64,000 bases of DNA from Catenaria anguillulae PL171. Its lineage: Eukaryota; Blastocladiomycota; Blastocladiomycetes; Blastocladiales; Catenariaceae. Both the position numbers and the translations under genes were made by a program. The notes below the pieces were generated by a model. That model worked only from the letters and a program-made list of their open reading frames with translations, was not told the DNA's origin and searched no databases. Each line of letters begins with the position of its first letter. The stretch's first letter is position 1. Positions 55,676-64,000 of this stretch are shown piece after piece. The stretch covers positions 248,001-312,000 of the forward strand of contig MCFL01000011.1 of assembly GCA_002102555.1 (NCBI GenBank), read 5' to 3'.

Positions 55676-56362
55676 AAATAACTCTTTTGTGCTTCCTTTT
55701 GCCCTTGCCATCGGGTGCTTGACGGAGATTTGTGGTTCCGGCACGGGCAGCAAAAAGGTGGAGGTGTTGTTCAAGTTTTCGTGCTCAAGCAGGAACTTGT
55801 CGCCCTCGTAGATGGCCGAAAGATACACTGCGAATCAGTTTGCAACATTTTTGTAAGCGGTCATGTGGTGGTTTAGAAGAAAAAATGTGTTCTAGTGGGT
55901 CGCAAGGGTTTGGAATCATCAGCGGGCGAACGTCATTTGCAGTTGCCGTGTGAGACATTGATCAACCTGAAGGTAACTGCTGCTTGTGACAGTTGGTTGA
56001 AGAGCCGAGAGTGTGCTTTCCGTGCCCGGTTAATCGTCCTGGTCGCCGCTTGGCTGACCAAGATTGGTAGTCCTGTTAACACTTCCCACTGCGAGCATGA
56101 GAGAGGATCAAATGCTTTCGGCCAAGACTTGCTCATGCTGCACATGCCGGTGCATTGGTTTGCTGCGGGCCAGCCAGCCAGACAGACATGACTCTGCGAT
56201 GGAGTGATCGACGAGCTCCAATCAGCAAGCCGACGGGGAGATTTATAATAAAGCGTATGTAAAAGCGGCCAGCATGCTTGCCTAAGTTGCCTGACTGGCG
56301 CCATGAAAGCACTCTGATACTATGTGCACTTACCAATCAGCATCACCAAAGACTCCCCGATA
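55676..56362. other. Intergenic region tRNA-Arg to U2SURP
   Basis: The minus strand at 55680-55828 reads as a short coding-like stretch (YLSAIYEGDKFLLEHENL) preceded by a possible 3' splice site, but no upstream exons or family could be found, so it is reported only as a finding. Otherwise nothing is seen. Confidence 0.4.
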
Positions 56363-58890
56363 ATGTCAAACCGCACCAACGAGGGCTCCAACGCCGCCCC
56401 GCCGACCCAGCCAGGCGGCGCTGATCCTCAACCTCCCGACGCCAAACGGCCACGCCTCGTATATATTCCTTGCATTCTTTTCTGGCCCATTTTCCTTCGG
56501 GACCTTCGATGAGTGCCTTTGAGACTGCCGTGCATTAAGTCAATGGCTCACCATATGTACCCGATTCTGCAATGCTGTCAAACCCGTGCCGTCGTTTCGT
56601 GAACAACAGGCTCTTAGCAAGGAAAAGCTCCACACGCTCCATGGCGCTGTTCGTACCAAAACGGCATTTCAAAGGCAAAAGGAGGAAATGGAGGAACGGC
56701 AGCGGGTATAACTCATGGTTGTTCTGGCTCATGTGTGTTAGATATGGAGCGTTGACCCAAGCTTGTCACGGCTATACATTCAGAAAGAAGACGAGGAGCG
56801 AGCCAAGGTCTTTTCCGAGTTTGTGTCGTCGTTTGACGATGATTCCTCGGTTGTGCCTCACGACAAGACGTTTCTGAGGTCGTCAAAGGTGGGAGCCGGT
56901 CGCAACCACGGTCCGTTTGCAGCGAGCTAGCGTTCAATTGTGACATAAACGTCGCACGTTGGACTCATTCAGCAAATGTTTAGATGATCGTGACCGTATC
57001 TTTCGCCCGCTGGCGCCTCCACCTCTGATGCGACCTGGGGCAGCTGGGGCCAACCAATCCACTCCCGCGCCTTCTGCCGAGAAGGATTACCAACCCGAGG
57101 CGCCCATGATTTCGAACCCACTTCGCAAGCGTAAGTTGGACGAGCTCGTCGAAACATTCAAACAGTGCTGCTCTCTTTTTGTTCCATCGGCGCCAGTGCC
57201 ATGTTTTGCGGAATCTTACTCTCTGCATGCAACAACAGGAAATCCGATTCCGGGCCGTCATCCACTCGCTCTGACGCACAACACCAAGCGGCGGCTCTTG
57301 GAGCCCTTCATCTCCCATTTTCGTCTGTTTCGACCAATGTGTTTGTTGGAAACCTCAATCCCGCCGTGACGGAAGATGTCTTGTGTTCCTTGTTTGCTCA
57401 GTTTGGGCCAATTGCATCAAGTACGTTGACGGACCATCACCTTGCCCCCCCCCCCCCCCTTGAAGTGTTCCACTTACCATTTGCAAATCTGTGTGCCAAC
57501 AGTCAAAATCATGTGGCCACGTACAAAGGAAGAGCTGTCCCGCGGCCACCACTCTGGCTTTGTGTGTTTCATGGATCGCTCGTCTGCACAACGAGCGTTT
57601 TCAACCATGCAAGGCCAAATGTTACAAGGCTTCCCCATGCGCCTCGACTGGGGTAAACCCGTGACGCTCCCTGCCACGCCCGTTTACGTGTCTCCCGAGC
57701 ACGCCGCCGCCACGTCGACGTCGACCTTGCTCGAATCCATGTCATCCGACACGACCACGTATCAAGTCACCATTCCCGACGACCCGCTCGTTCTGACGCT
57801 CATCCACCAAACTATCCAACGTGTCCTGGCATTTGGCTCTGCGTTTGAATCGCTCGTGCTCGCGAAAAACAAGGACAACCCGACATTTGCCTTCTTGACC
57901 GACACGCGGCACCCGTACCACGTGTATTACAAGTGGCGCACCTACTCGCTGCTACAAGGCGACTCAACGACTCGCTGGTCCACGGCTCCGTTTCGCATGC
58001 ACCCAACGGACCCAATCGAATGGATCCCACCGCCATGCCTCGCGGCGCTCGATGACGAAGATCCATTGGCGGGCCCCACCCCACCCGACTCGGACGACGA
58101 CGTGGTCAGCGGCGGGCAGGCCGCCGGCAGTCGCAGTGCGCGCTTGAGCGTTGTTCGCCGCTTGCGTGCATTGTGTTTCCGAGGGCTAGGTCAGGTGGGG
58201 GCAGACGCCGTGCCAACACGCGCCATGGTGGCCAGGGTCACGGCACTGTGTATTGCGGCGTCGGATGCGGCGGGGGACATGGCGGGCGAACTTGCACGCA
58301 TGGCAAAGGCTCAGGCAAACGCGGCTCCAACAGGTATGGACATGGACCGGTGGCAATTGCACCTCCTGTACGTGCTGCACGACGTGTTGCTCAACTCAAC
58401 TGCACCCGTGCCCAATGCCTGGCGGTACCGAGACGCGATCCAGGGCGAGTTGCCTCATGTGTTTGAAGCGCTGGGCAGCACGTATGCGCGGATGCGGGCC
58501 GAGGCGGGAGGCACAAGCCGGTGGGCCGCGGACGCGTGGCGCGCAAAGGTGTTGGCCGTTGTGAGTTGTTGGCGCATCGGCATGGTGTATCCGAGGGAGT
58601 TTGTGGGCGAGTTGGAGGCCAGGTTTAAGGCGCCATGGGCTGCAGCTCAGGCGGCTGCTGCAGCGGAGGCGGCCGGATCGGTAGCGGGAGGGGGACAGGA
58701 CGTGGAGGAGGATCGCAAAGAGGGGATGTGGGCAAGTCTGCGACTGAGGCTATCAAGGCGGCAAGTGGGACCACGGCAAATTGGGTTGCGGTTGGCAGTG
58801 CTGGAGGTCATGAACAAGATCCGAAAGAGGCTGGAAACGTGGGTTCCCGGCCTCCTCTACCGACTGCTAAGCCAAAAGCCGGCGGGTTGA
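56363..58890 (+). CDS. U2SURP: U2 snRNP-associated SURP protein (SR140/U2SURP)
   Basis: Nuclear splicing factor of the U2 snRNP. Exons: 56363-56458, a second ending 56705 (its start is uncertain), 56784-56910, 56984-57164, 57239-57420 and 57503-58890; introns after the second are 73-82 nt. In order it has a charged helical region (RQKEEMEERQRKEDEERAKV, then FVSSFDDDS), an RRM (NVFVGNLNPAVTEDVLCSLF, then KIMWPRTKEEL, HSGFVCFMDRSSAQRAF and LDWGKPV, the signature SR140 RRM spacing), a SURP module (LVLTLIHQTIQRVLAFGSAF, then HPYHVYYKWRTYSLLQGDS), and a CID-like helical domain (about 58140-58640; RWQLHLLYVLHDVLLNS). It ends at residue about 700, shorter than animal orthologues (about 1,029), and lacks the C-terminal Arg/Ser-rich tail. 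A 15-C run (57445-57459) lies inside the last intron. Confidence 0.9.
57445..57459. repeat. Poly-C homopolymer (15 C) inside a U2SURP intron
   Basis: Fifteen C between donor and acceptor of the last U2SURP intron, about 40 bases before the 3' splice site. It can act as part of the pyrimidine tract and is prone to length error. Confidence 0.9.
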
Positions 58891-59194
58891 CTTTTCATTA
58901 GTCCGTCGGTGAGCCATCTATTGATTCTGTCAGCTGTGCAAGGCTAGTTCCTGGTCTGTAAGCTGTTACATATACTTTTATTCGCTTCACATGAAATGAA
59001 ATGGGGGAAAATGTGCATGAAAAGAAAGCACACAGAGAAAGCAACAATCCACAAGCACGATGAAACTCAAATCACACATACATATGGGGAGTAGGGAATG
59101 GCAGATATCGAATGGAGGAGTGCAAAGATGCAAAAAACATGAAGAGCGAGTGGGGATAATAGAAACTTCGGCCACGACCCATACCGTACAAAAT
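58891..59194. other. Convergent intergenic region, U2SURP (+) and membrane protein (-)
   Basis: The 3' ends of two convergent genes face each other here. No gene is seen. Confidence 0.5.
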
Positions 59195-60401
59195 TCAATG
59201 TAACCGCCCTGTTTCCGTTCTCGGAGTCTTGGAGAATTGCACTCCTTCATCCATTCCAGGTACCAGCGATCCGGCAGCCTCGGTCGCCGCCTGCCCATTG
59301 AACGAGTACCGCAAATTACTTGCACGACGCGGAGCTGCAGCCCGCGACCCACCGCCGAGATGTTTGGCAGGTGTGAGCATGGGAACCGTTGGGTCAACCA
59401 CACGAGGTGGGCCAGGAGCAACAAATAACTACCGCTTGCAGAGGTCGAAGAGCCGGTAGGTGAGGGCGGCGGATGCGATTGATAGTAGCCGCCAGTAGGC
59501 GCTGGGTCGAGATAGACGTTTGAATCTATCTGATTCGGCATATATGAGGACGTCGCAGGCTGTGCCAATGATTGGGGTACTGGTTGGTATTCCTGTTGTT
59601 GTTCTGCCGGGTACTGGTGAACTGGAGGCGTGATCGAAATGAGTGGCGAGTCGACTGCGCATGCTTGACCCCCTGTTGTCTCATTGTTGGTTGACGTTGC
59701 GTTTGACTGTGAGGTAGCTGGAGGCTGCGATGACGGACGTGGACGCGTCGCAATTCCACCCTCGTAACGCTTCAAATCGCTCCTCCGCTTGAGCAACGTG
59801 ACTGCAATCGCGATAAAGAAGGCCACCACGAGCGGAACTGCAACGACCATGGCGAGCATTTCGTTACTAAGGCCCGTTGACGCGGCATTTTCCGCCGCCG
59901 CCGACGAGATGGATGGCGAGCCAGATGGAGATGCAGCAGGCTGATTGCTATTGCTCGGTGCGCTGGTTTGGGTGGGTGGAATTGGGACAAGTGAGCCATG
60001 AGAGTCAACGCCAACGAGCGTCGAGGTGGTGGATCCATCCGCAGTATTTGTGACACGGATAAAGGTCGAGGTGACAATGGTCGCGATGACGTGTGTATCA
60101 ACCGACGTGACGACGACAGTCGGCAGCACTGGTGGGGTGAAGGTGACTGGGATGGGGGCGCAGGAGGGTTTGTAGGTGCTGTGTCGGGTTGCGGCGGTTG
60201 CGGGCTACTCGTCGGTGGTTTTGGGGGCTCGGGCTGTGGTTGGGGTTGCGGAGGAGTCACAATGGGCGGAGGGGTTGGGATGGACGGAGGAGGTGGAAAG
60301 CTGAAGTTGGGCATGGGCGGCAGCGGCGGGTTGGGCTGGGCCGACATGTCAGCTGCTGTCGTTGTTGGATCGGGCGGGCGGAATGGTTGAGGTGAAGACA
60401 A
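59195..60401 (-). CDS. Single-pass membrane protein with mucin-like ectodomain, unknown (cell-wall-sensor-like)
   Basis: Minus strand. Exon edges at the 3' side are clear: donor after 59432, acceptor before 59334 (97-nt intron), stop at 59195. The ectodomain is Pro-rich, then Thr/Val/Ser-rich (YKPSCAPIPVTFTPP, VVVTSVDTHVIATIVTSTF). One membrane helix follows (MLAMVVAVPLVVAFFIAIAV) with basic stop-transfer residues (LLKRRSDLKRY), then a tail rich in Pro, Gln and Ser. The layout is like fungal wall-stress sensors (WSC/Mid2 type), but no WSC cysteine domain is seen. The 5' end is unsure: the Pro-rich frame from 60401 must change frame near 60200-60265, either by a 56-nt intron (gtgact...gtag) or an indel, and no signal peptide was found at its start. 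The protein's real N-terminus may lie in further exons upstream. Confidence 0.6.
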
Positions 60402-61865
60402 GGGTGGTGGCAGTAATGCCGAGGCAGACTCGGGAGCTGTTGCAGATGGTTGAGGATGTTGATCTTGGTGATCAGATTGGACTGGTGTGCCGGTCGGGTG
60501 GCAAATGCGTGAAAAGTCTTGAGCACGGGTGATGTGCGGGGATGAAAATGGCTGTCAATCGCAGTATGGATAGTCGGTGGGCTAGTTGATGCTTGCTGCA
60601 TGGCAGTCTGGCATCGGGTATGTGCCAGTGCCGTAAAGTGTCGTGTGGTGAATTGCGTTCGAGGTCCGAGTCCGGGTCCGAGACTGGAGGCGCATGCGTT
60701 GGTGAGGGATGAAGCGTGGACGACGTGTGCCTATATGTATAGTCCCGAGCCAAGCAAACTCACGCACAAAACCATGCTCTTACTGAGCCAAACCTACGCT
60801 CAGCCGAGCGGTTAACTTTTGTTCCATCCTTGATGCCTTGGCCGATCGGCTGCAGACGCGACGGGCGCACTCTGTCGCCGACATGAAACTTGTCCTTGCG
60901 CCCAACAAAGGACCGATTCGTAGTTAGCTATGTAGGAAGCTCGTGCCTCTCCTGCTTTTTGTTGTCGTAGCTACCTACTGACTCGGCCTGGGCTGCTGCC
61001 GTCAAAAAAAAAAACAGGCGGCGGAATGCGGCATGGCCGTGTTCGAAAGTGGAGTGCATGCATGCATGCGCATGGCCTGATATCATGAAACCAGGCTGCC
61101 CTGCCCCACTCTTGACTTGCCTCAACGGGAAAGTTCTGGCGTATTGTGATTTCACGTCTTGAAGTCGGGAATGAATGTGTATGAATGTGGATTGTGTGTG
61201 TGCGGATAATACAGCAGTCGGGTTACTGTTCCTTCCAACACCTTGGGGGGAACAGCTCGGTACTAAGTTATAACTTTGGTTTCGGACGGCGGGGCCGCCC
61301 GCGGGTTGCTCTCAGACCCTGAGCGACGAGCGCTGCGGCCAGCTATGCTCTCGTACGATGTGCGGGAATCTAGGTATGTCATGAAGACCAAGGCTCGCCG
61401 ATCATGCCATGGAAACGGCATGACGGCTTGTCTGCTATACTCTAGCTATGCAATTACATATCTGTACTGGCTCCTACTGGTATGCATCAACCTCAGTGAT
61501 GCATGGGATGTTGTATTACCAGTTGCTCAACCCGGTCCCACTGGCCCGGTGATGGCAGTGGGCCGCTGTTCGGCCCTTCGTCCAGATACACATCTGCAGC
61601 TGGAAGCACATCCGGTCATGCGTGCACTCATGAGCGGCGTGACTCTGGTTTTCACAACATGGCGCTTATTTAATTGCCCTTGTCTCAAGTCACCCCTTCT
61701 CAGATGAAGCAGTGATCTTCAGAGCTCCAGAGATTATCGATCGTTTCCGATCACAACTGGCGACGCTTCAATTCATGACATCGAATCACAGAGACTTTGA
61801 CAAGAAAACCCAAGACTGCATTTGATGCGATTCAGCCACTATACAAACATTACATACTCGACGCA
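60402..61865. other. Gene-poor interval upstream of the dynein light chain gene
   Basis: A 1.46-kb divergent interval. A 143-codon plus-strand frame (61276-61707) lacks any recognisable feature and is not called. A purine-pyrimidine alternation with tandem gcat units lies at about 61057-61073. Missing 5' exons of the minus-strand membrane-protein gene may sit near 60400-60800. Confidence 0.4.
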
Positions 61866-62416
61866 ATGAATGCAACCGATACCCTTGCTTCCGCTCCAGC
61901 AACCGGCGGCGCACCTCACCACGGCGATGATGCTGCGCTCATCCGTCCCAACTACAAAAACAAGTGAGGATCATCCCATCTTCCATTGACTCGCTTGCAC
62001 CCTATCTTGCTTGCTTACACATTGACGACTCCCACCCAGATTCAAGCCCTTGATTGTCCAACAAATCCTCCGTCAAGTGCTCACCGAGCACCTCGCTGGA
62101 AAGCAGTACAGCGCCGAAGACGCCTCTGCTTGGACGCGCTCGATCGCTGACGCCGCCCGCGAAAAGCTAAAAGGCTTGGCACTCGACCGCTACAAGTACA
62201 TTGTACACGTCATGATTGGCGAGAAGAATGGCGAGGGTACTAGGCTGAATGCACGGTGCTTTTGGGATCCGGATACGGATAATTTGGCGCAGGAAGTGTA
62301 CAGCAATGTGCGGTCCTGCCTCGATACCTTGTTTTGGCTCATCTGACAAACATTCTGACCGACCATAGGACTCTCTGTTTTGCGTGGCAGTCGCATTTGG
62401 TGTCTTTTACTATTGA
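61866..62416 (+). CDS. DYNLT2B: Tctex-type dynein light chain (DYNLT2B/TCTEX1D2-like)
   Basis: Three exons: 61866-61963, 62040-62307 and 62369-62416, 137 residues, introns 76 and 61 nt. Tctex light chains dimerise on dynein intermediate chains; the DYNLT2B class serves dynein-2 for retrograde intraflagellar transport. The domain starts at FKPLIVQQILRQVLTEHL, runs through DRYKYIVHVMIGEKNGEG and ARCFWDPDTDNLAQEVYSN, and ends DSLFCVAVAFGVFYY, matching that class closely at the C-terminus. The last exon has only 16 codons and the 3' splice restores this typical ending; unspliced, the frame stops after SCLDTLFWLI. The presence of a ciliary dynein subunit is good evidence that the organism makes motile flagella. 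Confidence 0.93.
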
Positions 62417-62562
62417 CCAATCAAGTTGCCTCATGCATTTTTCCCAGTTGCCACTTTCTGCTTCTTCCTGTACATATATGCGTCCTTTCCGTGATCCAAC
62501 TCGCCCAATACTGCATTTTCCAGTGCCGCAAATTGATTCGTACACTTGTCTCCTGCTCGTCC

Positions 62563-63074
62563 TCAGTCACTACGCCCCTCGACCCTCACCACGCTTAACC
62601 AACCCCTCGCCACCCACCCTGCAATCAAACAACACCCGCCCATGGCGCGAGCGGCGCCATCCACTTGAGCTTACCTGGGCTCAATGTAAGGCAATAGAGT
62701 GTTCCGGAGAACATGCTGATGCCCACCGCAAAGATGCGTGCGGGCACCAAGCTCGACACCACGCTGGTTGAGTGGTCGGTATCGTTTTCAGGGGGCTTGG
62801 CCCCCGGGGTGCGTACAGTCAGCGACGCGAGAATGCGACCGAGACACAATTTGCCAATGCGAGGCGTATTCCCAGAACTTGATTTTCGCGGGGTCGGTCA
62901 CAAGAGTGCGCAGGCTGTGTGCCCCAAAGGCCCTGTAAACATCGAGGAGCGAGGAATGAGTCAAACATTGTGTCATTGGTCTCACAGTCATGGAGGGTCG
63001 AGGATGAGAGCCGGAACCCATATGTACCCAAAGCCAAGCAGCCAGTACTAAGCCAGAGCTGATTGCGGATCCAT
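62563..63074 (-). pseudogene. Decayed TMEM256/DUF423-family copy
   Basis: A degenerate relative of the neighbouring gene at 63204-63997 on the same strand. Recognisable pieces occur in order but in different frames: NQLWL and LVLAA from a first membrane helix, a matching intron (donor gtacat, acceptor ttacag), AFGAHSLRTLVTDPAKIKFW and EYASHWQI, then in a shifted frame GRILASLTVRT, FAVGISMFSGTLYCLTLSPG and LKWMAPLAPWAG, and in yet another frame CCLIAGWVARG. The intact order shows recent duplication; at least four frame breaks argue that it no longer encodes a full protein, unless the assembly is very poor here. The family consists of small membrane proteins with four helices and no known biochemical role. 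Confidence 0.7.
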
Positions 63075-63203
63075 GTCGTTGCGGAACAGCAGGTCACTAT
63101 TTGCATATGATATACTGTATGCCTTGATTGCTGAGAGCGGTGAGTGGACTTGGCATAGTATAAACATGCATTTGGCCAAGACGACTGATCTGACGTGGAA
63201 GCA

Positions 63204-63997
63204 TCATGTTGGACGAGAGCGGAGCATCCAGAGATCTCTGGCAGGAGAAACAATACTGCCAAACTTGCAATTGTGAAAGGATACAACCTGAATCAAACCC
63301 AGATGGGCATTGTCTCCACTTACCAAACCTCCATCCTCCTCAATCATCCCGCACAACAACTCGCCACTCTTTGCAACCCCCAACGCCACCCACCCAGCAA
63401 TCATACACAACCCGCCCAACGGCGTGACGGGCCCCATCCACCGAAACTTGACGGGATTCAACACAAGGCAATAAATGGATCCCGAGAACATGGCAATGCC
63501 TGCAGTAAACAGGTGCCCGGGCACCAAGCTTAGCGGCGACGCGACACTGGTGTAGTTGCCCGAAGCGCCTGGGCCGAGGCGTTGTCGGGCACGCAGCGAC
63601 AGCGACACGAGAATGCCGACCGAGTGCAGGATTTGGTAGTGCGCGCGGTTTCCCAGGACTTGATTTTGGTTGGGTCAGTGATGATTTTGCGTAGGCCGTG
63701 GGCGCCAAAGGCTCTACAAAGACCGGGACACATTTTGGGTGAGTGGCGCGTGTTTGGTCGTGTGTACTTGACCTGGGGATGGGTCAGTCGAGCATGATGA
63801 TTCGTGGTGCGTGGTGGGAGCACGGGGCCCTACATTGGAGGGGCAAGTGGCCAATCTCTTGCCCAGCGAACGATACACCGGGTGGCGATACAGCCGGTGG
63901 GGGTACGCGGAGAGTATGGTCATGAGGCACCTTACCCAAAGCCAACGCCGGTGGCGGCAAGCAGGCAGCCGGTGAGCCAGAGTTGTTCGTGATTCAT
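63204..63997 (-). CDS. TMEM256/DUF423-family membrane protein, one frame break
   Basis: Small four-helix membrane protein of a family found in bacteria and eukaryotes, function unknown. The start is at 63997, next to the window edge: NHEQLWLTGCLLAATGVGFG is the first helix. A 222-nt intron (63935-63714), the longest firm one in the window, then leads to AFGAHGLRKIITDPTKIKSW, the family's signature segment, joined in phase across it. The frame then shifts by one base near 63640 (after WETA) into HYQILHSVGILVSLSLRARQ. The third and fourth helices follow (GHLFTAGIAMFSGSIYCLVL, PVTPLGGLCMIAGWVALGV). A consensus gtaagt donor after EEDGGL (about 63323) suggests a further small exon, otherwise the frame ends at 63204. 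The break looks like a missing G in a GCG run. Confidence 0.7.
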
Positions 63998-64000
63998 TGT

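Noticed and set aside
61276-61707. 143-codon ORF upstream of the dynein light chain
   Set aside because: No family, no splice partners, atypical composition.
1-64000. Transposons, viral genes, biosynthetic cluster or bacterial contamination
   Set aside because: No transposase, integrase, reverse transcriptase, terminal repeats, polyketide or peptide synthetase modules, or Shine-Dalgarno-led operons were seen.

Overview
This is nuclear DNA from a compact eukaryotic genome, most likely a zoosporic (flagellated) true fungus. The closest feel is Blastocladiomycota (Catenaria/Allomyces-like), but that is inference. The evidence is: intron-bearing genes close together on both strands; introns mostly 54-115 nt, with donors dominated by gtacgt, gtgcgt and gtatgt; GC-rich coding sequence with many Ser/Thr/Pro/Gln-rich tracts; tRNA genes; fungal-style housekeeping genes; ciliary genes (a Tctex-type dynein light chain, a CCDC191-like basal-body protein, a Fuzzy/Ccz1-type longin protein); and an ankyrin protein with the WW-ended helices I associate with expanded families in these fungi. 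No prokaryotic operon, virus, transposon or CRISPR array was seen.

Layout. 0-10.9 kb: 5' end of a leucine-rich-repeat gene leaving the window (-), then FHIT hydrolase, APC1 of the anaphase-promoting complex, a large unknown helical protein and a maltose-type O-acetyltransferase (all +). 11-22 kb: a MutL/PMS mismatch-repair gene (-) divergent from a SAC1 phosphoinositide phosphatase (+), a cation-diffusion-facilitator (CDF) transporter (+), an ankyrin protein (-) and a pseudouridine-5'-phosphatase (-). 22-37 kb, all minus: eIF4G, a longin-type protein, a second CDF paralogue and a Ser/Pro-rich unknown. 37-39 kb is the largest gene-poor gap. 39-48.7 kb: a type I membrane protein, an alpha-arrestin, two serine tRNAs, a Gln-rich protein with a duplicated private motif, and a frame-broken CCDC191-like gene. 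48.8-55 kb: a Golgi-type glutaminyl cyclase (-) divergent from a ten-exon gene for a 1209-residue multidomain protein. 55-64 kb: tRNA-Arg, U2SURP/SR140, a single-pass membrane protein, the dynein light chain, and a tandem pair of TMEM256/DUF423 genes, one decayed.

The genes do not form one pathway. They cover cell cycle (APC1), translation (eIF4G), splicing (U2SURP), repair (PMS), membrane traffic (SAC1, arrestin, longin protein), metal transport and cilia. The least ordinary locus is 50506-54881. Its predicted product joins an N-terminal helical bundle resembling MLKL/HeLo-type membrane-acting domains, an EF-hand whose calcium loop is split by an intron, and a C-terminal region resembling DM9/DUF3421 lectin repeats. 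All ten exons splice in phase, so the coding model is solid; the domain assignments are by eye and need profile searches.

Several genes show frame breaks. Some are resolved by very short introns. Others (CCDC191-like gene, TMEM256 pair, the Ser/Pro-rich gene) are not, and look like single-base indels from sequencing or real decay. Exon coordinates in the entries were worked out by hand from splice signals and reading frame and have not been tested with transcripts.
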